A DNA stretch of 64,000 nucleotides from Myoxocephalus aenaeus (lineage: Eukaryota > Chordata > Actinopteri > Perciformes > Cottidae). The stretch is from assembly GCA_038501785.1 (NCBI GenBank), contig JBAMJR010000083.1, positions 1,064,501 to 1,128,500 of the forward strand, in the 5' to 3' direction. Under the pieces are notes generated by a model. It had not been told where the DNA came from and made no database searches. It worked only from the letters and a program-made list of their open reading frames with translations. Position numbers and translations under genes: made by a program. Of this stretch, positions 19,746 to 32,700 are shown piece after piece (position 1 is the stretch's first letter; each line of letters starts with the position of its first letter).

Positions 19746-22700
19746 ACAGCTAATCTATTACTACTGGACGTATCAGCTAAATATTTGTTGTGCACATGTA
19801 TGACTGTATGCTAAAGAACCTCTCGGGAGTTGGTCATTCACAACTTTTTGTTTTACACCACACAGATGTTGTAAATGTGTGTCCTGCCCAAAGAGAGAGT
19901 GTGACTGAGGTCAATTAAAAACACAACTATGCAGAAGATGAGTCGTATCTATAGATGTGTTTCATGTGGTAGAGTGTTCGTCCTGTAGTCACAAGGTAAC
20001 AGGTTCAATACCTGAGCTGCCACAGAACCAGCAGCAGGAGTTTAGAGACGTGATCCACTTCCTGAAAGTAGATCTACTTTACTCAGTTTGCTGCAGCAGT
20101 TGAGGAATCGCTCTTCTTCATCTTCTGCAGCTTGATACTCTTCATCAGATGCTGTGTTTGTTCTGGAAGAGTCTTTCTACATCACAGGTTTTGTTGTTTG
20201 ATAACTTCTCACCACATATCAGCAGACAGGTCCGCAGCATCGATGGCAGTGATAGTTTACTGAGGGCGGAGCTCTGAGTCACGATCATTCACCTGCAGGG
20301 GAAGAGGCTTCACAGCGACGTGACAGGATGTGACGCACATTTTAGTTAAACAAATATTTAAACCTTTTATCTTATTTTCAGTGACACAATATCACCTCAA
20401 ACTCCAAGATAAGAGGAGTTCCCTTTGAAGGATTGTAAATAATAAATACAAAATAAATACAAAAGTATTGTTCAAAGCCTCAGGGAGCGGCAGCAGAGGG
20501 GCTAAAGAGCGGCAGGTTGCCGACCCCTGAGGCGGCAGTCTGTCTGTGGCCTCTCTACCTCGTTCCTCACTCTGTTGCTCTGTCCCTGAAGGGCTCAGGA
20601 GGATGTGTGGTCAGATCCCAGTGACTGTGGGTCCAGGACCAAGCAGCAGGTCTTCACAAGCTCTCACAACTTCTCTCTGGATATCCGGATGCCTGGCGTT
20701 GTCCCCGCTGCGGTGAGTCTGTGTGTCTGAAGCACACTGAGGGTTCTGCATCGCTGCACTTCCACTCCTCACCACTAGGGTGAACCGCCCCAATACCTAT
20801 TGCCATTATAGCCTTAAAACTAGCATAACCAGCCTCTGCTGTGTGGTCAAGCAGAACAAGCTTTAATTTAATCTTTAATATGTTAATTAGAAATCCTATT
20901 TTCCTTGTCTACTCATAACGTTTGGCCAGAAATGAGAGATTTATCATTTGTCCAGTCATGTGAGCATGGACTGTAGTTCTGTTAGTCGTCTCTCACTTAG
21001 ACTCATCTTAAAAGGAAATGTACAACAGGATGTAGGTCAAATGGACTTAATGGAGCAGGAGGACTTAAAGGGAACATCCGTGCATTTATAGTTCAAAGGA
21101 TATTTTACTCCACACACATGATTAAACAAACAACTCTATAAATGTGCAGTGACATAACATGAAACGTATAGATTGATCATGCAGAGAAGTCATTATCTTA
21201 ACACACACACCCGACCACAATGGAAACGCGCTCTTTGGCTTGTTTGTCCTTTTGACAACATGTATTCAATATAATGCCTCCTTATTTGTTCATATATTTC
21301 ATATTTCAAAGGCACTTTTTCTCCGCCACAGCAACATAGTTCCACCAAAACTGAAAACCTTTTCAATTTAGCATCGCAAAGGTCTTAAGATGCAACTGAG
21401 CCGAGTGGAAGTCCATCTGGTGAAATGTCCAGAGGGAGTTGGGCCTGGAAATGGAGAACAAAGGGTTTAGATCTCCTGTTTAAGTTATATGTCTGCACAT
21501 CACGATAATAATACAATGAATAAACATTCAGATCTCAATCGGTTCTCGACTATTTCACAGTATAATAAAATAAACCTCATACAAACATGTGAAAGGGGAC
21601 ATAACCAGAGCCAGACATAACTCTTCAGGTGGGTTGTTCTTCATGTGGCTCATAACATTATTGTTATGATGCTGCTTCAGGACATGTCATGAAGCAGCAT
21701 CATAACATGTCATGAAGCAGCATCATAACATGAAGCAGCATCATAACATGAAGCAGCATCATAACATGTCATGAAGCAGCATCATAACATGTCATGAAGC
21801 AGCATCATAACATGTCATGAAGCAGCATCATAACATGAAGCAGCATCATAACATGTCATGAAGCAGCATCATAACATGTCATGAAGCAGCATCATAACAT
21901 GTCATGAAGCAGCATCATAACATGTCATAAAGCAGCATCATAACATGTCCTGAAGCAGCATCATAACATGAAGCAGCATCATAACATGTCCTGAAGCAGC
22001 ATCATAACATGTCATGAAGCAGCATCATAACATGTCATGAAGCAGCATCATAACATGTCATGAAGCAGCATCATAACATGTCCTGAAGCAGCATCATAAC
22101 ATGTCCTGAAGCAGCATCATAACATGTCATGAAGCAGCATCATAACATGTCATGAAGCAGCATCATAACATGAACCATCATAACATGTCATGAAGCAGCA
22201 TCATAACATGTCATGAAACAGCATCATAACATGTCCTGAAGCAGCATCATAACATGAAGCATCATAATATGTCATGAAGCAGCATCATAACATGTCATGA
22301 AACAGCATCATAACATGTCATGAAGCAGCATCATAACATGAAGCAGCATCATAACATTATTGTTATGATGCTGCTTCAGGACATGTCATGAAGCAGCATC
22401 ATAACATGTCATGAAGCAGCATCATAACATGAAGCAGCATCATAACATTATTGTTATGATGCTGCTTCAGGACATGTCCTGAAGCAGCATCATAACATGT
22501 CATGAAGCAGCATCATAACATGTCATGAAACAGCATCATAACATGTCATGAAGCAGCATCATAACATGTCATGAAGCAGCATCATAACATGTCATGAAGC
22601 AGCATCATAACATGTCATGAAGCAGCATCATAACATGTCATGAAGCAGCATCATAACATGTCCTGAAGCAGCATTATAACATGAAGCATCATAACATGTC

Positions 22701-25700
22701 CTGAAGCAGCATCATAACATGTCCTGAAGCAGCATCATAACATGAAGCATCATAACATGTCCTGAAGCAGCATCATAACATGAAGCATCATAACATGTCC
22801 TGAAGCAGCATCATAACATGAAGCAGCATCATAACATGTCATGAAGCAGCATCATAACATGTCCTGAAGCAGCATCATAACATGAAGCAGCATCATAACA
22901 TGTCATGAAGCAGCATCATAACATGTCATGAAGCAGCATCATAACATGTCATGAAGCAGCATCATAACATGAAGCATCATAACATGTCCTGAAGCAGCAT
23001 CATAACATGAAGCATCATAACATGTCCTGAAGCAGCATCATAACATGAAGCAGCATCATAACATGTCCTGAAGCAGCATCATAACATGTCCTGAAGCAGC
23101 ATCATAACATGAAGCAGCATCATAACATGTCATGAAGCAGCATCATAACATGTCCTGAAGCAGCATCATAACATGAAGCATCATAACATGTCCTGAAGCA
23201 GCATCATAACATGAAGCATCATAACATGTCCTGAAGCAGCATCATAACATGAAGCATCATAACATGTCCTGAAGCAGCATCATAACATGAAGCATCATAA
23301 CATGTCCTGAAGCAGCATCATAACATGAAGCAGCATCATAACATGTCCTGAAGCAGCATCATAACATGAAGCAGCATCATAACATGTCATGAAGCAGCAT
23401 CATAACATGTCCTGAAGCAGCATCATAACATAAAGCATCATAACATGTCCTGAAGCAGCATCATAACATGAAGCATCATAACATGTCCTGAAGCAGCATC
23501 ATAACATGAAGCAGCATCATAACATGTCCTGAAGCAGCATCATAACATGAAGCAGCATCATAACATGTCATGAAGCAGCATCATAACATGTCCTGAAGCA
23601 GCATCATAACATAAAGCATCATAACATGTCCTGAAGCAGCATCATAACATGAAGCATCATAACATGTCCTGAAGCAGCATCATAACATGAAGCAGCATCA
23701 TAACATGTCATGAAGCAGCATCATAACATGTCATGGAGTAGCCGTAGTGTTACGTATGTTTATCTTGAATCATAAAGTTTGTTGTTGAACATTTCAGTAA
23801 CTGATGACTTGTTTCTTTAACGTTTCAGTCGGACACTTACCTGTGCACAGCGTTCCCTCTGCCAACGAGTCGAGACGCTTATGTTGGTGAGTACGTCTCT
23901 ACATCTACGTCTCTACCTCTCTACCTCTCTACGTCTCTACATCTACCTCTCTACCTCTCTACGTCTCTACCTCTACCTCTCTACCTCTCTACGTCTCTAC
24001 CTCTCTACGTCTCTACGTCTCTACGTCTCTACCTCTCTACCTCTCTACGTCTCTACCTCTCTACCTCTCTACGTCTCTACCTCTCTACCTCTCTACCTCT
24101 CTACGTCTCTACCTCTCTACGTCTCTACGTCTCTACGTCTCTACCTCTCTACCTCTCTACCTCTCTACGTCTCTACCTCTCTACGTCTCTACGTCTCTAC
24201 CTCTACGTCTCTACCTCTCTACCTCTCTACGTCTCTACCTCTCTACCTCTCTACGTCTCTACCTCTCTACGTCTCTACGTCTCTACGTCTCTACGTCTCT
24301 ACCTCTCTACCTCTCTACGTCTCTACCTCTCTACGTCTCTACGTCTACCTCTCTACGTCTCTACTTCTCTACCTCTCTACGTCTCTACGTCTACCTCTCT
24401 ACGTCTCTACGTCTCTACGTCTCTACGTCTACCTCTCTACGTCTCTACGTCTCTACCTCTCTACGTCTCTACGTCTACCTCTCTACGTCTCTACTTCTCT
24501 ACCTCTCTACGTCTCTACGTCTACCTCTCTACGTCTCTACGTCTCTACCTCTCTACCTCTCTACGTCTCTACGTCTCTACCTCTCTACGTCTCTACCTCT
24601 CTACCTCTCTACGTCTCTACGTCTCTACGTCTCTACCTCTCTACGTCTCTACCTCTCTACGTCTCTACCTCTCTACGTCTCTACCTCTCTACGTCTCTAC
24701 GTTTCTACGTCTCTGTCTCTCTCCGTCTCAGTATTGCACAAAAAATAAGGCACAAAAATGTGATGGCAGTATTGCACAATGTGATGGCAGTATTGCACAG
24801 TGTAAAGTAGCAGCAGCAGCACATTGTAGAACAATACGTAGAACAATATGTAGAACAATATGTAGAACCGCTATGAGGAAGAACAGAAGTCACAGCAGCA
24901 GTATTTGCTGTTTTTCTAATAATAATGTTTAAAGTCTTTGACTCTGAACATGAGTTTGGGCATCGCACACATTTACACAATGTGTGAGATGTACATTATT
25001 TTATGAAGCAGGTTTATGGGATGGAGGTGATTTTCTTTCCCCTGGTCCGGCATGATGCAGTGCTGTCTGGACGTCAGTCTGAAGCCTTCATGTGTTTCCT
25101 GCTCTTGACCCATAGGGAACACTAATGCTGTTCAACACAGTACAGTCATCTCTTTAGTGCACAGCTCCTCTTTACACGTGGTAACCACACTGCTTCTCTT
25201 CCTCAGTGGACTTCCTGCCTCACGCCAGCATGGACACGGTTCACCACATGCTGCTGTTCGGCTGCCAGACTCCAGTGTCCACCAGCAGCTACTGGTAAAG
25301 TCCCAGTCAGTCATAGTCCTCCCAGTATCAACAGCACATCCTGTCGCAGCCTGCAGGCTTTTACAGCAGTTGTTTAATTGTTTTGTATTAGCAAATATTA
25401 CACAACATTTCACAGCTGGTTGAACAGCATCCAGGATGACCTGTAGTGTCACCAGCAGGGCTGAGTTCTGGAGGTTAGAGAAGCTTGTAGAGCAGCGCCT
25501 GAGGGAAAGCTTTCCAGCTGGATAGATAACACCATGGATGAGCGGCTTTGGGACATTCAACCAATGACTGACGTGAAGTGTCTTACTTCCAAAGTTAGTT
25601 TGGCACAGTCACATTCAACACGTTGCCCATGACCCATGACCCATGTCCAGGATAACAGAGTCTTCACAGAAAAGTCCTACTTGTTCCTTGAGTGTCTGTC

Positions 25701-26652
25701 TCAGCCTGCAGGTCTTCTTTCCACCCAGGGGACGCTGTTAGTGTTGCTCTCTGACTGCTATTGATTGGTTGTTTCTCTCTCCAGGGACTGTGGCAGCGTA
25801 CAGGGCACGTGTAAGGATGAAGCCTCCATCATGTATGCCTGGGCTCGGAACGCCCCGCCCACTAGATTACCCAAAGGTAAGTCTCTCCAGAACATCTTCT
25901 ACCGACTCCTCAACCAAGCGGCTGGTCAATGGGGAGTTCCAGTTCTGTGACTAAATGGCCCCAGTGCACTGTGCTCTCCAGCTGGTAGCCTACATTAATT
26001 ATAAATAAACATAAAAACAGATAAAATTATTTGAAATAATATTATACTGAAATGATATCAACACTTAAAGTCGTGCACCGTATTCATGATTCCCTGAAGA
26101 TGGAACGATCACCAAAGCTGCAGAGAGGGGATGTCCCTGGATTATATTATAAAACAATTAGGCTATTCCTTTAGACCAAACATATTGAAATATAGGTTGT
26201 TTAATATCTGCCGCCCCCAGCGGACCTGATATGAGAGCCAGTAGCCTGCAGAGATCTGCATTAATCCACAGATCCTGACCATCGTCATGTCTTATAGTCG
26301 CTCCGTGGTCAGGACCGAGGTCTGAGACACGGAGCGCTGCTGCAGCCGTCCAGCAGGGGGCGCTACGCTGCGCTCTGAGATCACAGTAACAAGAGTAGTG
26401 GGACGATGTCGGCTAAATAAGTGTGAACATGACGTTGTCCTTTTGAAAAGCCACCTGTTGTTAGGCCTCTGCTCGAAAATGTCATACCCAAACTAAAAAA
26501 GGTTTATCTCTGCAACCACTAGGGTTTGAATAATGCTGGTTATAATAAAAGAGTATAATGTGAGTTGTGTGTTCAGATGTGTAAATATCAGTCTATATGT
26601 TACTGGTTATGTATAAATGAAGAAGTGAATTATACAGTTTTTATAGCAATAT

Positions 26653-26748
<96 letters not shown>

Positions 26749-29700
26749 AGCTGATATTGGACGGTTTGTCTGTCCAGCTCTAGTTTTTAAATATCTGTCT
26801 CTGAGTAGTGATTGAAATGTTGTTGGTAAGCAGCATGTCTTTCCAGACAAAGTGTTCCTCTTTAGCCTTCATACTCTACAGACCTCACTGCTAGAATCTA
26901 GTATATAAAATACTGGATCATCAAGTATTGGTTTTATGTACATCTTTCTATCTTTCCCATTCTTCTTTCTGTTGTCTTTTAGATGTTGGTTTTAAAGTTG
27001 GAAGGAATTCTGGAATGTCCCACCTCGTGCTGCAGATCCATTATGGAGATGTCAGCGCTTTCAAAGGTGAGTCCTGATGGAAGTTGAAGGGAAAATGCGG
27101 CACATTTTTATCTGAGTGTTCAATCAGAATAGCAAAATGTTCTTCTGCCATCACGCTAAATTAAGCACCACTATATGTCAACTTTGGTTCTAGTGCTCAT
27201 TCAGATGAAAACAATAAGTTTGATTTGAAATAGAAAATCATGATGACTTTTGCTCTGCAGACCATCATAAAGATTGCTCAGGAGTTACCTTAAGAATGAC
27301 TTCCAAACTGTAAGTATTCACTTAAAGCGTGACCTTCTCTGTGGTGCTGATGTACGAAGACGATTGAAATGTTGTGCGTCCTCTGACTGAGTCTCTGTGC
27401 CCTCCTCACAGGCAGCCATTCATTGCTGGCATATACCTGCTTATGTCTGTGGACACAGTTATCCTTCCAGGAAAAAGAGGTATGTCTGGTGTATGTTTTA
27501 CTAGATTGAAATGTGCAGGAATGTAGGCGTATTAGGGTTTTAGGAACCACTTCTGTAAGGACATAAGGACAAGTACTTTGAATGTACAGAAGCTGCCAGG
27601 GTGCATAAAAAGCATTAAAATAGAACTTGTTTATAAAAATATAGAAATGCAATATGTAAATTTCATGTAAGATGGATGTTATTCACATAACACCGACTTC
27701 CTGTAGCCACTAGGGGGCATTGTGACATGAGTCAATATTTGCATTAATAAGAACTTGGCTTGGATTGGTATGAAGCAAGTCCAGTTTGCGGCAGGTTGAA
27801 CCAAGTACAGCCAAGTACCAGCAGCTTCTGCTTTAATGGCTCATAATAAATCTCATAAATTCTCCCCGCTAACTTTTAATCGCAGTAGATCAAGTAGTTG
27901 AAGTAGATCAAGTTAAATCTCCAGGAGGAGTTTGTTAAATTACAGAGTGGAAATGGCCCAAACTACACAGCAGCGAATGTAACTACCTGTTACAACAGGT
28001 GTCGTTATAACAGGAGTGAGTACAGTACAATGACAACAGCTTTTTATGAATGGAAAATCATGTCAAATTGCCACCAGGCCATAACGCTGTTCCGTGAAAC
28101 CTCAAACTTTTAAACACTTTTCAGTCTTTAGTTTGTACTGACCACATTTTTATTTTAATCATTTGATTTCCAATATGTCCTCAGCTCTGACTTTGTCTTT
28201 GCTCAGGCCTGAATACAAATAATAATACAAACAAACTCAATAGGGCCTTTACTGGTCAGTGTTTAGACCCTAAAACCTAAACACAAAACTGGTGCTGGTC
28301 ATTTTCTCAGCCCTAATAGCTTTAACACCAATATGTGTATAACACACTTTCCTCCCAAAATGTCTGAGTCAAATAGTCCACATTCAAATGTTGCTGATGG
28401 GATGCAGTGCCAGAAGGGTACAGTGATCAAAGAGTGGGCCTGCCTTGACATCAATTCATTCCTTTTCTAGTTACAAATGCAGACATCGCCTGTGATTACA
28501 CTTCATATCCCATCTACCCATTTGGCTTCAGGACCCACACACACCACCTCGGTGAGTCATACCAGAGGATTCAGCAGTTTCACAGTCATCTTATTATAGT
28601 TTCACTGATAACCTGGATATGTATTTTTGTCACAGGTAAAGTTGTCAGTGGTTACAGGATCCGAGACGGGAAATGGAACCTGATTGGGAGGCAATCCCCT
28701 CAGCTCCCACAGGTACGTTATTAAATCCTGAGGGGTTGAAGGTGCATGCCGAATAATCTGACTGTCCCTGGTTTGCTCTCTAGTGGGGTAATATGGTACT
28801 ATGAGCTCTCTAGTGGGGTAATATGGTACTATGAGCTCTCTAGTGGGGTAATATGGTACTATGAGCTCTAGTGGGGTAATATGGTACTATGAGCTCTCTA
28901 GTGGGGTAATATGGTACTATGAGCTCTAGTGGGGTAATATGGTACTATGAGCTCTAGTGGGGTAATATGGTACTATGAGCTCTCTAGTGGGGTAATATGG
29001 TACTATGAGCTCTACAGTGGGGTAATATGGTACTATGAGCTCTCTAGTGGGGTAATATGGTACTATGAGCTCTCTAGTGGGGTAATATGGTACTATGAGC
29101 TCTAGTGGGGTAATATGGTACTATGAGCTCTCTAGTGGGGTAATATGGTACTATAAACTCTCTAGTGGGGTAATATGGTACTATGAGCTCTAGTGGGGTA
29201 ATATGGTACTATGAGCTCTCTAGTGGGGTAATATGGTACTATGAGCTCTACAGTGGGGTAATATGGTACTATGAGCTCTCTAGTGGGGTAATATGGTACT
29301 ATGAGCTCTCTAGTGGGGTAATATGGTACTATGAGCTCTAGTGGGGTAATATGGTACTATGAGCTCTCTAGTGGGGTAATATGGTACTATGAGCTCTAGT
29401 GGGGTAATATGGTACTATGAGCTCTACAGTGGGGTAATATGGTACTATGAGCTCTCTAGTGGGGTAATATGGTACTATGAGCTCTCTAGTGGGGTAATAT
29501 GGTACTATGAGCTCTAGTGGGGTAATATGGTACTATGAGCTCTCTAGTGGGGTAATATGGTACTATAAACTCTCTAGTGGGGTAATATGGTACTATGAGC
29601 TCTAGTGGGGTAATATGGTACTATAAACTCTCTAGTGGGGTAATATGGTACTATGAGCTCTAGTGGGGTAATATGGTACTATGAGCTCTCTAGTGGGGTA

Positions 29701-32700
29701 ATATTGTACTATAAACTCTCTAGTGGGGTAATATGGTACTATAAACTCTCTAGTGGGGTAATATGGTACTATGAGCTCTAGTGGGGTAATATGGTACTAT
29801 GAGCTCTAGTGGGGTAATATAGTACTATGAGCTCTCTAGTGGGGTAATATGGTACTATGAGCTCTCTAGTGGGGTAATATGGTACTATGAGCTCTCTAGT
29901 GGGGTAATATGGTACTATGAGCGCTCTAGTGGGGTAATATGGTACTATAAACTCTCTAGTGGGGTAATATGGTACTATGAGCTCTAGTGGGGTAATATAG
30001 TACTATGAGCTCTCTAGTGGGGTAATATGGTACTATGAGCTCTCTAGTGGGGTAATATGGTACTATGAGCTCTCTAGTGGGGTAATATGGTACTATAAAC
30101 TCTCTAGTGGGGTAATATGGTACTATGAGCTCTAGTGGGGTAATATGGTACTATGAGCTCTAGTGGGGTAATATGGTACTATGAGCTCTCTAGTGGGGTA
30201 ATATGGTACTATGAGCTCTCTAGTGGGGTAATATGGTACTATAAACTCTCTAGTGGGGTAATATGGTACTATAAACTCTCTAGTGGGGTAATATGGTACT
30301 ATGAGCTCTAGTGGGGTAATATGGTACTATAAACTCTCTAGTGGGGTAATATGGTACTATGAGCTCTCTAGTGGGGTAATATGGTACTATGAGCTCTCTA
30401 GTGGGGTAATATGGTACTATGAGCGCTCTAGTGGGGTAATATGGTACTATAAACTCTCTAGTGGGGTAATATGGTACTATGAGCTCTAGTGGGGTAATAT
30501 GGTACTATGAGCTCTCTAGTGGGGTAATATGGTACTATAACCTCTCTAGTGGGGTAATATGGTACTATGAGCTCTCTAGTGGGGTAATATGGTACTATGA
30601 GCGCTCTAGTGGGGTAATATGGTACTATGAGCTCTAGTGGGGTAATATGGTACTATGAGCTCTCTAGTGGGGTAATATGGTACTATGAGCTCTCTAGTGG
30701 GTTAATATGGTACTATGAGCTCTCTAGTGGGGTAATATGGTACTATGAGCTCTCTAGTGGGGTAATATGGTACTATAAACTCTCTAGTGGGGTAATATGG
30801 TACTATAAACTCTCTAGTGGGGTAATATGGTACTATGAGCTCTAGTGGGGTAATATGGTACTATAAACTCTCTAGTGGGGTAATATGGTACTATGAGCTC
30901 TCTAGTGGGGTAATATGGTACTATGAGCGCTCTAGTGGGGTAATATGGTACTATGAGCGCTCTAGTGGGGTAATATGGTACTATAAACTCTCTAGTGGGG
31001 TAATATGGTACTATGAGCTCTAGTGGGGTAATATGGTACTATGAGCTCTCTAGTGGGGTAATATGGTACTATAAGCTCTCTAGTGGGGTAATATGGTACT
31101 ATGAGCGCTCTAGTGGGGTAATATGGTACTATGAGCTCTAGTGGGGTAATATGGTACTATGAGCGCTCTAGTGGGGTAATATGGTACTATGAGCTCTAGT
31201 GGGGTAATATGGTACTATGAGCTCTCTAGTGGGGTAATATGGTACTATGAGCTCCCTAGTGGGTTAATATGGTACTATGAGCTCTCTAGTGGGGTAATAT
31301 GGTACTATGAGCTCTCTAGTGGGGTAATATGGTACTATGAGCTCTCTGGGTAATATGGTACTATGAGCTCACTAGTGGGGTAATATGGTACTATGAGCTC
31401 TCTAGTGGGGTAATATGGTACTATGAGCTCTCTGGTGGGGTAATATGGTACTATGAGCTCTCTAGTGGGGTAATATGGTACTATGAACTCTCTAGTGGGG
31501 TAATATGGTACTATGAGCTCTCTAGTGGGGTAATATGGTACTATGAGCTCACTAGTGGGGTAATATGGTACTATGAGCTCTAGTGGGGTAATATGGTACT
31601 ATAAGCTCTCTAGTGGGGTAATATGGTACTATGAGCTCTCTAGTGGGGTAATATGGTACTATGAGCTCTAGTGGGGTAATATGGTACTATGAGCTCTCTA
31701 GTGGGGTAATATGGTACTATGAGCTCTCTAGTGGGGTAATATGGTACTATAAACTCTCTAGTGGGGTAATATGGTACTATGAGCTCTAGTGGGGTAATAT
31801 GGTACTATGAGCTCACTAGTGGGGTAATATGGTACTATGAGCTCTCTAGTGGGGTAATATGGTACTATAAACTCTCTAGTGGGGTAATATGGTACTATGA
31901 GCTCTAGTGGGGTAATATGGTACTATGAGCTCACTAGTGGGGTAATATGGTACTATGAGCTCTAGTGGGGTAATATGGTACTATAAACTCTCTAGTGGGG
32001 TAATATGGTACTATGAGCTCTAGTGGGGTAATATGGTACTATGAGCTCTCTAGTGGGGTAATATGGTACTATGAGCTCTAGTGGGGTAATATGGTACTAT
32101 GAGCTCTCTAGTGGGGTAATATGGTACTATGAGCTCTAGTGGGGTAATATGGTACTATATGGTACTATGAGCTTGAAGTTTAGCGACCTGGTTGGTTTCG
32201 TCTGGGTTGATTGACAGATATAACTGAGTATCATCGGCATAACAAAGAAATGAACGTTTAATAATGATGACTGAGACTGAAATGATGGTTTACATGTGCA
32301 TATGATGAGTTAATGATATGGGAGCTATATATTCACAGTTGTGCGTAATGACAGTTGTTCTTCTACTCTTTTCCTGGTCCTCACTGTCTTTGTCACTGTA
32401 CTCAGCCCAAAGTTCCTTTACTTGTATTGCCTAGTCCTTTGGAGCTTTAAACATTACAATGTTAAAACACACTAGCAACACAAAGCAAGATGCTATACAT
32501 TTAAACAGATGGATAATATCGCTAGACATTACGTCACGATACCTAAAATGTAGTAGTCGATATCAATAACAGTGAAATTCCACAATTTTTGATACTCAAT
32601 TTGATACCAACAACAACAAAATTATAAACAACGCTACAACGGTCATAATTCCATCTCTATTATTTTGTATTGCTGAGTAAAGATGTCATTAATTAGTTCT

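Noticed and set aside
19955..20025. A functional tRNA gene
   Set aside because: Only box-like motifs are present; the arms do not pair as a cloverleaf. A SINE fragment fits better.
23881..24810. 309-codon plus-strand ORF of Leu/Tyr/Ser/Thr repeats
   Set aside because: Translation of the pyrimidine-rich array; it overlaps the exon 3 donor in another frame.
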